Source of the DNA: an uncultured Acetatifactor sp.
GTDB lineage: Bacteria; Bacillota; Clostridia; Lachnospirales; Lachnospiraceae
Reading direction: 5' to 3'
Assembly (NCBI GenBank): GCA_910577665.1
Contig: CAJTOJ010000019.1
Location: 1-64,000 of the forward strand
DNA length: 64,000 bases
Made by a program: the position numbers and the translations under genes. The notes beneath the pieces are model-generated. The model saw only the letters and a list, made by a program, of their open reading frames with translations, was not told the origin of the DNA and ran no database searches. This document shows positions 41,391 through 49,643 of the stretch, in pieces; the first letter of the stretch is position 1; the number at the start of each line of letters is the position of its first letter.

Positions 41391-42164
41391 CTACACCCCT
41401 TCCAGCAGTTCCACCTTCGCTCCCCTGGCCGCCACTGTCTGTTTCCGGTCATAGGTCAAGGGATTCCCCTCCAGGTCGCTGACGAATCCCCCGGCCTCCT
41501 CCACCAGCAAGGCCCCTGCCGCATAGTCCCAGGGACTAAGCCGCATCTCGAAGAAAAATTCTGCCCTTCCGCAGGCTACCATGCACAGGTCGATGGCAGC
41601 CGAGCCGCTTCTGCGCAGGTCTTCTGCCTGGGAGAAATACCGGTATGCCACCTCAAAGGTTTTCTTCCTTAATTCTTCATAGTAAGGCGCCGTGCCGAAC
41701 AGAACCAGGCCTTCCTCCAGTGTCCGCTCTGAGGTATGGATCCTCTCCCCATTGAGAAAAGCCCCCTCTCCCCGCAGGGCATAAAAGGTTTCTTCCTGGT
41801 AAGGGTTGTACACCACCCCCAGCACCGGGTATCCGTCCCTGGCCAGAGCCACGCTGATGCTGCTGGCCTTGTAGCCCCTGGTGAAATTGGCAGTGCCGTC
41901 TATGGGATCTACAATAAAGGCATATCCCTTGGAGATATCCGTGTGATCCATCTGGTCTTCCTCCCCCAGGAACACGGCCTCCGGCACCAGGGCCAGCAGC
42001 TTTTCCTCCAGAATGGCCTGCACCCTGGAATCATAATCTGTCACAAAATTCCCCTTCCCGGATTTCTGATGGATCTTCCGCTCAATGTCCGTAGCGCTGC
42101 ACATGATTTTCCCACATGTATGAACCACCTCTACAATCTCCTGGAGCAACTCGTTTTCCTGCAT
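41391..42164 (-). CDS. Inositol monophosphatase family protein
   Basis: A 257-residue Mg2+-dependent phosphatase. GKGNFVTDYDSRVQ, FLGEEDQ, FIVDPIDGTANFTRGYKASSIS and the C-terminal LSPWDYAAGALLVEEAGGFV are the family's metal- and substrate-binding blocks. The family hydrolyses inositol-1-phosphate, fructose-1,6-bisphosphate, PAP or NAD(P) derivatives. The start at 42164 follows GGGAGGTATCAGA. It is flanked by the AlbA-domain gene and the Vsr-like gene, in the same direction but with gaps of about 100 bases. It may be an ordinary housekeeping gene within the defence block. Confidence 0.92.
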   Translation of the reverse strand: MQENELLQEIVEVVHTCGKIMCSATDIERKIHQKSGKGNFVTDYDSRVQAILEEKLLALVPEAVFLGEEDQMDHTDISKGYAFIVDPIDGTANFTRGYKASSISVALARDGYPVLGVVYNPYQEETFYALRGEGAFLNGERIHTSERTLEEGLVLFGTAPYYEELRKKTFEVAYRYFSQAEDLRRSGSAAIDLCMVACGRAEFFFEMRLSPWDYAAGALLVEEAGGFVSDLEGNPLTYDRKQTVAARGAKVELLEGV

Positions 42165-42288
42165 TCTGATACCTCCCTGCACATGCCTCTTTTTTCATTT
42201 CGGGATATTCCTTTATCCTGTCAGCGCCATCCAGGACCGGATAGCCCTTGGATAGCCCCTGTCCCAAAAGATAATTCCGGTGCACCCA

Positions 42289-42744
42289 TTACTGTCCCTC
42301 TGCCGCTTCCTGGTCTGCCAGCTTCTGGTCAAAAATGGTCTCCTCTATCACCTTCACACATTCTTCCGGATGTTTCATGATCTCATTCCCCCAGAAACGG
42401 ATCACTGTCCATCCCAGGAACAGGAGTTGCTTGTTGGTCTGGTCGTCCCGTTCCCTGTTCCTGGTGATCTTGCTGATCCAGAATTCGCTGCGTGCCCCTT
42501 TCTCCAGCCGGGGCTTCAGCACCTCCCAGTCCTTCCCGTGGAAGAACTCCCCATCGCAGAAGATGGCAATCTTATACTTGGTAAGGACAATATCCGGCTG
42601 TCCCGGCAGCCTCTTGTCATTTTTCCGGTACCGGTAGCCCTTCTCCCAGAGGGCCTTGCGCAGGATGACCTCAATCTTCGTATCCTTACCTTTGATATGC
42701 TGCATATTCTTACGGCGCTGGTCTTTCGTCAGTACATCTGCCAC
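42289..42744 (-). CDS. Very short patch repair (Vsr) family endonuclease
   Basis: About 151 residues. MQHIKGKDTKIEVILRKALW, GQPDIVLTKYKIAIFCDGEFFHG with the catalytic-type Asp and His, and FLGWTVIRFWGNEI match Vsr mismatch endonucleases, which nick beside T:G mismatches produced by deamination of 5-methylcytosine. The start is taken as GTG at 42744 because GGAGG lies seven bases upstream; an ATG at 42783 has no ribosome binding site. A cytosine-5 methyltransferase is encoded in the same block, the usual reason to keep a Vsr enzyme. The usual FWH is replaced by FFH. Confidence 0.88.
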   Translation of the reverse strand: MADVLTKDQRRKNMQHIKGKDTKIEVILRKALWEKGYRYRKNDKRLPGQPDIVLTKYKIAIFCDGEFFHGKDWEVLKPRLEKGARSEFWISKITRNRERDDQTNKQLLFLGWTVIRFWGNEIMKHPEECVKVIEETIFDQKLADQEAAEGQ

Positions 42745-42784
42745 TCCAATCCCTCCCCGCCATCTGCCAGGCTTTCTTCCCATC

Positions 42785-42905
42785 TGCGACAGCCACCCAA
42801 CATGCCAGCAGCATGATAGTTGCCTTCGCAGGCAACGTCATAAAGCCAGCCTTCCTTCGGTCAGTGCCAGTCATGTGCCGCTGACACCACACGCCCCGTG
42901 GCATT
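42785..42905 (-). repeat. Dispersed intergenic element, copy 2
   Basis: Read on the minus strand: GGGGCGTGTGGTGTCAGC, GGCACATGACTGGCACTGAC, CGAAGGAAGG, GTTGCCTGCGAAGGCAAC and GCTGGCATGTTGGG. The first blocks align with copy 1 at 23258 and the last with 13800-13905. GTTGCC and GGCAAC form an internal hairpin. It fills the gap between the LlaJI-like and Vsr-like genes. Confidence 0.5.
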
Positions 42906-44326
42906 CACCCAATATCACCCCATCCGTCCTCCGTCTTCCCGGTGAACATAGCTGTCCTCAGAGAATCTGCTTCACAGCTGCCTGGCTCACCTCCCGCAGC
43001 AATCAGTTCTGCCAGTCTCCTGCTCCCGTCTTTCTCCCTACGGACCGCAAGGCACATCAATGCCTTCATATCGATGAGAATCCCCTTGATCCGCATGTAA
43101 GCTTCTGTCCTGTCCTTCCAGTCAGACCAGGCCTCCCCGATGCAGCGCATCCCCAGGCTCCGCTCCTCCCCTGCACAGCGGTATCTGTCTTCCTGTACTT
43201 CTTCCCCGGCCTCCTTCAAAATCCTATGGACAGCTGCCGGGAAAATGTCTTCAACCCTGTCTGCCCAGATTTCACTCACAGCATCGTAGGGCATGAGAAA
43301 AGCATTATAGACTTCCACGTCCTTCCCGTGCTTTTTGGGGAAATCCTTCTGCCTGGATAGCATAGCCACATATTCCCCATAGGTAATCTGCTTGTTGATA
43401 GATGCAGACTCCGGCAGATCCCTCGGATCTCCCGTGATTCCGTACTTGTAGTATTTGGCATCCAGCACAAACACCTTCTCTTCCAGAATCATAATGGTGT
43501 CCGGCTCCAGGCAGGCATTGGGGTGTATCCCATCCTTAAGGCTCCACCAGGTTCTTGGAAAATACTCTGCCTTGTCCGGGATCCCGAAGGCTCTGTCTAT
43601 CATCTTCTCCCACACATACTCAAACCGGTATGTGCCATATCTGTAATTCTGCCCGGAAGAGGGATCTCCCTTATACTCCATAATAGCCAGCATATGGCCA
43701 AACAATTGTCTGTTCCTGTCCTGATAGGTTGCTGCAATCTTATCCCGCAGCACCTGCTTGAATACCCTGTCCTTTTTGCCGATCCGGGGGGGCGCGGGCA
43801 TAGAGGCCGTGAACAGCCAGCCCACCTTTTGAAAACTCTCATAGACACAGTATTCATGGATCCGCGTGAGCAGTTCATCCTCTTTATCCTGGCTCTTTCT
43901 GGTGACAAAATCCAGATAGCAGACATCCAGATCCTGTATATACGGTTTCCGGGTCTTTATGGTCCTGCCCCAGTGAATCTTCCCGGTTCCGTCCACCTGG
44001 AATCTGGCTTCCCGCTCCCTGTAATATCCCCTGGTTAGGAAATCACGGATCAAGTATAGATAGGACTGCATGGGAAAATCCACTTCCTCATAATTCTTTG
44101 CCTGTCCCTGTAATACCGAATCCCTCTTTTTCGTAAAGGAAGCAAGCACAGCAAACAGAAGCAGAATATCCCGTCGGATCTCTTTCTCACATTTCCCCAG
44201 GTGATAACCCAGTGGAAAGTGGATACGGATATCCCCATCCTGGCACTTGACACCCACAAAGGCATCCGTACCCTTTGTATTCACACAACACTTTTCTGCG
44301 AGGCCAGTTTTTTCCGTAACCTCCAC
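42905..44326 (-). CDS. LlaJI/McrC-like restriction endonuclease subunit
   Basis: A 473-residue protein. The N-terminal part resembles the McrC/LlaJI second subunit, including a charged region around SQDKEDELLTRIHEYC. The C-terminal half contains a PD-(D/E)XK nuclease core: EPDTIMILEEKVFVLDAKYYKYG, giving the Asp and the DxK pair. With the McrB-like NTPase gene 88 bases upstream it forms a two-subunit restriction enzyme in which the NTPase moves on DNA and this subunit cuts. The first codon is probably GTG at 44326, but AGGAGG overlaps it, so the true start may be slightly downstream. It is cotranscribed with the methyltransferase. Confidence 0.78.
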   Translation of the reverse strand: MEVTEKTGLAEKCCVNTKGTDAFVGVKCQDGDIRIHFPLGYHLGKCEKEIRRDILLLFAVLASFTKKRDSVLQGQAKNYEEVDFPMQSYLYLIRDFLTRGYYREREARFQVDGTGKIHWGRTIKTRKPYIQDLDVCYLDFVTRKSQDKEDELLTRIHEYCVYESFQKVGWLFTASMPAPPRIGKKDRVFKQVLRDKIAATYQDRNRQLFGHMLAIMEYKGDPSSGQNYRYGTYRFEYVWEKMIDRAFGIPDKAEYFPRTWWSLKDGIHPNACLEPDTIMILEEKVFVLDAKYYKYGITGDPRDLPESASINKQITYGEYVAMLSRQKDFPKKHGKDVEVYNAFLMPYDAVSEIWADRVEDIFPAAVHRILKEAGEEVQEDRYRCAGEERSLGMRCIGEAWSDWKDRTEAYMRIKGILIDMKALMCLAVRREKDGSRRLAELIAAGGEPGSCEADSLRTAMFTGKTEDGWGDIG

Positions 44327-44414
44327 CTCCTGTCAATGCTTCCTCCCCAGGGACACGGCCTCCACACCAGGGCAGACAGCGCTTCCCCTATGTCCCCTGG
44401 CATCCCGATTCCTT

Positions 44415-45995
44415 TTACAGGCCCCTCCTATAGGAGCACATCTTCCTGTAAACCTGCTCTGCCAGCACTGCCTCCAGCCTGTCTCCCTGGGTCTCTTCGT
44501 AGGCAGTGATCACATCCTCCAGGGACTTATACCGGGATCCGAACAGGATATCACGATCCATTTTAAATGCATCGTCCCAGAGGTATTTCAGCACCTTTCC
44601 CGGAAACCTGTCCACAGACAGTTCTCCCGGGCTTGCAAAATAAGCTCCCAGACGTTTATCTTCCGAACTGATCATCTGCTCATTTGCATCCAACACCAGA
44701 TCATTGATTACGGATGCGAAGGCCAGCCAGGTCACCTCTGATCCCTCAATCCGGCTATCCGCATGTCTTGCCCCGGCAATGTCATTCCTCACCGGCTTCA
44801 TGGCCCAGCGCCTCTGGAAAGCGGTATCCATGGTAAATACATTCTGGTCTGCGGTGTTCATGGTAGCCAGCACATACAAATTGGACAAAATCCTGACCTG
44901 GCGGGTTCCATCTCCATACACTTCCCCTGCCACATCATAGCTGGAGATGCCGTATGTGCTCTCCCCCAGTTCTTCCTCCGGGTAATCCTCTTCCTCCCTT
45001 TTCCTGTCCAGAAGCTGGAACATCTCCCCGAAAATGGCTGGCGCATTCCCCCGGTTCAACTCCTCTATCACCAGATAGTAATAATGTCCCGGATCCTTCC
45101 AGGCTTTCTGCAGCACCCTGGTGAAGGGACCCGGCGTAAACCGGTAGCGCAGCCTTTCTTCCGTCTCTTCCCCCTGTACCTTTTCCACCTGCGGAAGAAT
45201 CTGTCCCACAAAATCAGAGTAGGTATATTCCGGATGGAACACCACCCGCTCCATATAAGCCGCATCATCACAGTATTTTGCTTTGATCAAGTGACTCTTT
45301 CCAGCACCCGGCACTCCGTACAGGAGAATATTTTCTGCCCCTGTAAGCCTGGGCACCGCCTCTGCGGGGGCCCCCTCTGTGTCAGTGTCCTGTTCCCATG
45401 CCTCCTCTTCCACCTCTACCACCACTTCCACAATGTCGTGATAAGGCCGGTTGTCGTAGATTCTGAAATAGGGATCCATATATTGGGAAGTGAATTCCCC
45501 TGTCTCATCCTTACAACTGATAAATGTGGTGCTGAAATATCTGTCCTGGTCGATTCTCACACAGCCCGGACCAAAATATCCGGGCCTGCCCTTTCCCACT
45601 GGGTAGTTCCGCATACTGAGACTAGCCGTGATCCGGTCCAGGTTCACCCGCAGTTCCACGGATGCCATCCAGTCGTACCCGGAGGGTGGCAGGCCGATGC
45701 CATCCCCGTACACCAGCACCAGCCAGAAAATCTTGCGCTCCTCCTGCCTGGCCTTCTCAAACGCTGCTTGCAATCTGTCCAGATAACCGGAATTGCTCTG
45801 GTTGATATCCCGTATGACGCAGTCATTGCCCGAACTGTGGTAGGTGGCGTTGTTGCTGCCAAAGACATACCACAGCAGTTTACCCTCCGGCTGTCCTTTC
45901 TCCCGTATGGCGTACAGACCCTTGATTCTTCCATCCGGCTGCACCTCATAAAATTTCTTCAAGACATCCTCTACCTTGATACCGAGATTTGCCAT
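44415..45995 (-). CDS. McrB-like AAA+ NTPase, restriction subunit
   Basis: A 526-residue protein. The first 200 residues are a DNA-binding-type domain with WYVFGSNNATYHSSGND, related to MrcB-like N-terminal domains. The AAA+ core from about 230 shows Walker A GVPGAGKSHLIKAK, an McrB-type FHPEYTYSDFVGQI, Walker B YYYLVIEELNRGNAPAIFGE, and ATMNTADQNVFTMDTAFQRRW, which holds the McrB GTP-specificity motif NTAD. It probably translocates DNA and drives cleavage by the LlaJI/McrC-like partner. An acidic low-complexity stretch lies just before the AAA+ core. It is 47 bases after the methyltransferase gene. Confidence 0.88.
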   Translation of the reverse strand: MANLGIKVEDVLKKFYEVQPDGRIKGLYAIREKGQPEGKLLWYVFGSNNATYHSSGNDCVIRDINQSNSGYLDRLQAAFEKARQEERKIFWLVLVYGDGIGLPPSGYDWMASVELRVNLDRITASLSMRNYPVGKGRPGYFGPGCVRIDQDRYFSTTFISCKDETGEFTSQYMDPYFRIYDNRPYHDIVEVVVEVEEEAWEQDTDTEGAPAEAVPRLTGAENILLYGVPGAGKSHLIKAKYCDDAAYMERVVFHPEYTYSDFVGQILPQVEKVQGEETEERLRYRFTPGPFTRVLQKAWKDPGHYYYLVIEELNRGNAPAIFGEMFQLLDRKREEEDYPEEELGESTYGISSYDVAGEVYGDGTRQVRILSNLYVLATMNTADQNVFTMDTAFQRRWAMKPVRNDIAGARHADSRIEGSEVTWLAFASVINDLVLDANEQMISSEDKRLGAYFASPGELSVDRFPGKVLKYLWDDAFKMDRDILFGSRYKSLEDVITAYEETQGDRLEAVLAEQVYRKMCSYRRGL

Positions 45996-46042
45996 CTGTC
46001 GCTGCCACCTTTCTCTAAAGTGTTCTCCTGCGCACCCGTTTC

Positions 46043-47485
46043 CTACCTCCTGTCAAGTGGATTGCCCTCAAGATACGTCTTGATCACCTGGGCAACGGCC
46101 CGTCCCAGCAGGGGAGGAACAGAATTCCCGATCTGCATGTAGGTCTTCGTGTAAGCCCCCCGGAAAAAGTAGTCATCCGGATAGGACTGCACCCGCGCCG
46201 CCTCCCTGGGTGTCAGCCCCCTGGCCTGGGTGGGATGAATATACATATTACAGTCAAATTTCATATGGGCCGTAATGGTCTTGCACACCTTGTTTTCTTC
46301 CAGTTTAAAATATTTATCCTTGAAAATCCCGTTCCTGCGGGCGTAAGGCATGATATCGGCAATCTTGGGATCATCGGACTTGTCCCCCTGGCACATCCGC
46401 CCGAAGATCTCGATATCCCGGTCATTGTTATACCGGGCCTTGTGGTTGGCTACTATGGGGATCTTCCGTCCCTGGTTGATATACGTGACGTACTCGTTGC
46501 ATTCCTTTGACAGATTGCGTTCTATTTTATAGCCGCTCTCCCTGGTGCCCTCTTCAGTGGCATTTTTCACCCGCAATGCCTGCAAGGGCCGCAGCCCGCA
46601 CAGGGCATCCCCCAGGACATGGTCCGGAATTGTCCTGCCTAAGGCCTCTATCTTCCGGAAAATCTCTTCATTGTCCCCCCCGGTGCAGTTGCCGATATAG
46701 AGCAGTCTCTCCCGATTCTGCGGAACCCCGTAATCTTTTGCATTCAGGACATGATACTCCACGGCATACCCGATTTCCTGGAAATCCTCCTTCACCTGGT
46801 CCGCCACGGAAAGCATGCCTTTCACATTCTCCATCACGAAGAAATCCGGCCTGAGCCTCTCCACGGCTTCCACATAGCTTTTGTACAGGTAGTTCCGGGG
46901 GTCGTCAATCAGCCTCTGCCTGTTGGCCATGCTGAACCCCTGGCAGGGCGGCCCTCCCACCACAATATGGATCTTCTGCCCGCAGACCAGTTCCTCCAGT
47001 CCTTCCATCACATCCTTGATATCCCCCAGTACAATGTGATCCCGGGGTGTCTCTGGATGATTATGGGCATAGGTATCCACACAGCATTCCTGAATGTCAT
47101 TGGCCAGGGCCGTCACAAAGCCTTCCTGGGTAAAGCCCAGGGAAAGCCCCCCGGCCCCGCAGAAGAGATCCACCATCTTCAAGGCATCTGTGCTGACCTG
47201 CCTTCTGACCTCCAGGATATAGGTGTTACAATACTTCGCCACCGGGCATTCCCTGCATTTCCTGGCCTTTTCATTGCAGATGGCAGAAAGCCTCCTTACA
47301 GCTTCCCCAAAGGCCTGCCCTTTCTCTGCCAGGAAAGCTTCCCCCCGCCTGTCAAGGAACTCCTCCCCTGTTTTGACTGCAAGCCGCTCCCTGCAGATTT
47401 GTCCATCTTCTGTACCTGCTTCCCTCTGCTCCATGGCGGAATCCACAAAAGCAACGAACTCCGTTTTATCGTTGTTGAAATTCAT
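46043..47485 (-). CDS. DNA cytosine-5 methyltransferase with an N-terminal four-cysteine (endonuclease III-type) loop
   Basis: About 480 residues. C5-methyltransferase motif I is MVDLFCGAGGLSLGF, motif IV is VVGGPPCQGFS with catalytic Cys181, motif VI is FVMENVKGM, and motifs IX-X include RGLTPREAARVQSYPDDYFF and QIGNSVPPLLGRAVA. The 100-residue N-terminal extension ends with Cys70-x6-Cys77-x2-Cys80-x5-Cys86, exactly the spacing of the [4Fe-4S] loop of endonuclease III and MutY. No glycosylase helix-hairpin-helix precedes it. The enzyme protects host DNA from the co-encoded McrB/LlaJI-like nuclease. The ATG at 47485 is used; a TTG at 47500 is closer to the GGAG ribosome binding site and is possible. 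Confidence 0.9.
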   Translation of the reverse strand: MNFNNDKTEFVAFVDSAMEQREAGTEDGQICRERLAVKTGEEFLDRRGEAFLAEKGQAFGEAVRRLSAICNEKARKCRECPVAKYCNTYILEVRRQVSTDALKMVDLFCGAGGLSLGFTQEGFVTALANDIQECCVDTYAHNHPETPRDHIVLGDIKDVMEGLEELVCGQKIHIVVGGPPCQGFSMANRQRLIDDPRNYLYKSYVEAVERLRPDFFVMENVKGMLSVADQVKEDFQEIGYAVEYHVLNAKDYGVPQNRERLLYIGNCTGGDNEEIFRKIEALGRTIPDHVLGDALCGLRPLQALRVKNATEEGTRESGYKIERNLSKECNEYVTYINQGRKIPIVANHKARYNNDRDIEIFGRMCQGDKSDDPKIADIMPYARRNGIFKDKYFKLEENKVCKTITAHMKFDCNMYIHPTQARGLTPREAARVQSYPDDYFFRGAYTKTYMQIGNSVPPLLGRAVAQVIKTYLEGNPLDRR

Positions 47486-47790
47486 AATGATACCACACAA
47501 CCTCTCCTTTTCCGGTCATATTGTTTCCATGGCACCGGCCCCCTGGGTCAGTCCCGTTGCAGGTACCGCTTTTGCTTTCTATTATATCTACATTTTGCCA
47601 GAGTGTAAACCTTCTTTTAACTACCCGTGAAAACCGCTTTCACCACTCATTACTGTTCACACCGTTCACAGCAACATATGCACACAAAACGTCAAATACA
47701 GGCGTTTTGGCGCAGGTTGTCTCGGGTTTTATGTGTAAAGTTCGCACAAAAACACCTCGCGGAACCACCCCATGAAACGTAATCTCACAT
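47486..47790. other. Intergenic region with the restriction-modification promoter
   Basis: 305 bases between the methyltransferase (minus) and the 3' end of an AraC gene (minus). The right half contains CGTCAAATACAGGCG-type short repeats and no gene. A near-consensus promoter for the restriction-modification operon is at 47581-47609. Confidence 0.5.
47581..47609 (-). promoter_or_regulatory. Predicted promoter of the restriction-modification operon
   Basis: On the minus strand TTTACA (47609-47604) and TATAAT (47586-47581) are 17 bases apart. The methyltransferase start is about 90 bases downstream. It is the only clear promoter for the methyltransferase, McrB-like and LlaJI-like genes, so modification would be transcribed first. 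Confidence 0.65.
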
Positions 47791-48564
47791 CTACCCCTTC
47801 CTATACCGGGAAGGGGTCATCTGATAACAGGCCCGGAAAATGCGGTTGAAAGTCTTCTGGCTCTCAAACCCTGCCTCCTGCCAGACCTGCGTAATGCACA
47901 GATCCGTATCCCGAAGCTGCCTGGCGGCATAATCTGCCCGCAGCCGGTTGACATACTCATAAAAGCCGCAGTGCAGCTTCCCCGTGAACACCCTGGAGAT
48001 ATAATATTTATTGAAATGCAGCTCCCCGGCCAGAAAGTCCAGGGTCAGCGGCTCCCTAAAGTGCTGGGAAATATAAGAGACAAGCTGGTATCCCACATCC
48101 GCCTTGTCCGTACCCTCCCTGGGAAGCAGTATCATCTCCCCTGCCAGGTATGCCAGGATCAGGTTCAGCCAGGCTATCCGCACTGGTCCCGGCTCTTCTG
48201 CATAACACAGCAGATGTTCAAAGGCCGCGGGGATGTCCGGATTGTCCCGTCCACAGGAAAAAAAGGGACATTGGGGCTGCCTGTCCCTAAACTGGTGGTA
48301 ATACTCCTTTACCTGGGCTGGCGCGAAGATACACAGGACGGCCCTGCTGGATCCCGTGGCCTGGTAGCTGTGTACCATCTCCGGGAAGACCAATGCCGCC
48401 TCATTCTGTCCCAGCCTTCTGGTCTGCCCCTGGACAGTGACTTCCAGGGAACCTTCCAGCAGGAAGATCAATTCTACCGCACTGTGCAGGTGTGCCGGAA
48501 AAGTAAGATCCTTCACAACGGAACACTGGAATTTATCCTGTTTGTCTTCATAAAATGGTCTCAT
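47791..48564 (-). CDS. AraC family transcriptional regulator with cupin sensor
   Basis: A 257-residue regulator. A cupin-type sensor (FPAHLHSAVELIFLLEGSLE, LVFPEMVHSYQ) occupies residues 15-140. The two AraC helix-turn-helix motifs are LTLDFLAGELHFNKYYISRV and LCITQVWQEAGFESQKTFNR, with RIFRACYQMTPSRYRK at the end. The start at 48564 is set by GGGGAGGGATC; an open frame extends upstream to 48738 but without similarity. It is divergent from the ThuA-like and Gfo/Idh/MocA genes and probably activates them through the repeated site at 48704-48732. Confidence 0.9.
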   Translation of the reverse strand: MRPFYEDKQDKFQCSVVKDLTFPAHLHSAVELIFLLEGSLEVTVQGQTRRLGQNEAALVFPEMVHSYQATGSSRAVLCIFAPAQVKEYYHQFRDRQPQCPFFSCGRDNPDIPAAFEHLLCYAEEPGPVRIAWLNLILAYLAGEMILLPREGTDKADVGYQLVSYISQHFREPLTLDFLAGELHFNKYYISRVFTGKLHCGFYEYVNRLRADYAARQLRDTDLCITQVWQEAGFESQKTFNRIFRACYQMTPSRYRKG

Positions 48565-48867
48565 GATCCCTCCCCGGCCCTCTTCGGACAGACCCGGATC
48601 TTCCCGCAAGAAGTACTTAAATACATCTCGCGGCGATGCCAGGTAAACAGTAACCTTGCGTTTCCTTTCCAGAAACACACGAACGCGCCTGCATATTGTG
48701 CAATTTGTGACTGCTTTTTTTGCGTTTGTGACAATCATTTTACAGGAAAACCTGCTATATTACAAGGGAGAGAAAAGAATTGTTGTAAACAGTCATCCAA
48801 CAACCGTAACAGTTCAGGAAAACCCTGGACTGTTACCAACAACCCTCTATAGGAAAGGAGAATTTTC
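48565..48867. other. Divergent control region between AraC and ThuA-like genes
   Basis: 303 bases. It contains two TTTGTGAC boxes 21 bp apart (48704-48732) and a TATATT -10-like hexamer near 48760 without a good -35 box. No gene is supported. Confidence 0.5.
48704..48732 (+). promoter_or_regulatory. Direct repeat TTTGTGAC x2, candidate AraC operator
   Basis: TTTGTGAC occurs at 48704-48711 and 48725-48732. The 21-bp period puts both on the same face of the helix, as in classic AraC half-sites. They end about 30 bases before a TATATT -10-like element driving the ThuA-like gene. Confidence 0.5.
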
Positions 48868-49548
48868 ATGGACACATCCAGAAAAGCACTGATCTTCCAG
48901 GGAGGCTGGGACGGCCATGAACCGGCCCTGGTAGCCCATCGGTTCCAGAAAATGCTGGAAAAACACGGATATGCTTGCGAAGTCTATGACAGCCAGGAAG
49001 TGCTGGCTGATAAGGAGAAGCTGATGGGGCTTGATCTGATCGTTCCCTGCTGGACCATGGGGGAGATTGCACCGGAATACAGCAGAAATATCAGTCTGGC
49101 GGTAGCTGCAGGCTGCGGCCTGGCCGGATGCCACGGCGGCATGTGCGATGCCTTCCGGCAGGACGTAGATTGGCAATTTATGACTGGTGGACAGTGGGTC
49201 AGCCATCCCGGCGGGGACGGCATCGACTACATGGTGACGATCCACAAGGGATCCAGTCCCATCGTGGAAGGACTGGAGGATTTCCCTGTATGCAGCGAGC
49301 AGTACTATCTCCATGTGGATCCGGCGGTGGAAGTGCTGGCCAGCACCCGTTTCCCGGTATTCCCTTCCTATCACAGTTCCAACAAGGCCGTGGACATGCC
49401 GGTGGCCTGGACCAAATTCTGGGGGAAAGGCAGGGTATTCTACTGCTCCCTGGGCCATCACGACGATGTGTTCGAGAAATTCCCCACCGCAGGGATCCTT
49501 ATGGAACGGGGGCTGGTATGGGCAGCAGGAGGGAAGTGTGAAAGGTGA
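48868..49548 (+). CDS. ThuA-like domain protein
   Basis: A 226-residue protein with the class I glutamine amidotransferase-like fold of ThuA: ALIFQGGWDGHEPALVAHRF, LAGCHGGMCDAFRQD at the equivalent of the nucleophile elbow, and CSEQYYLHVDPAVEVLAS. The nucleophilic cysteine position is not clearly kept. ThuA of rhizobia takes part in trehalose catabolism beside a Gfo/Idh dehydrogenase (ThuB), and here too a Gfo/Idh/MocA gene follows by 95 bases. Together they probably oxidise or process a disaccharide or glycoside. The ATG follows AGGAAAGGAGAATTTTC. Confidence 0.85.
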   Translation: MDTSRKALIFQGGWDGHEPALVAHRFQKMLEKHGYACEVYDSQEVLADKEKLMGLDLIVPCWTMGEIAPEYSRNISLAVAAGCGLAGCHGGMCDAFRQDVDWQFMTGGQWVSHPGGDGIDYMVTIHKGSSPIVEGLEDFPVCSEQYYLHVDPAVEVLASTRFPVFPSYHSSNKAVDMPVAWTKFWGKGRVFYCSLGHHDDVFEKFPTAGILMERGLVWAAGGKCER

Positions 49549-49643
49549 AAAGAAAATCTAATCTCGTAAGAGGGGGCATAGTCAACCTCTTTAGGATGCC
49601 ATCTAAGTGCATCCACAAGATAATATAACCAGGAGGTATCTTT

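Noticed and set aside
44763..46142. Plus-strand open frame of 459 codons
   Set aside because: Antisense to the McrB-like gene, low-complexity translation, no ribosome binding site.
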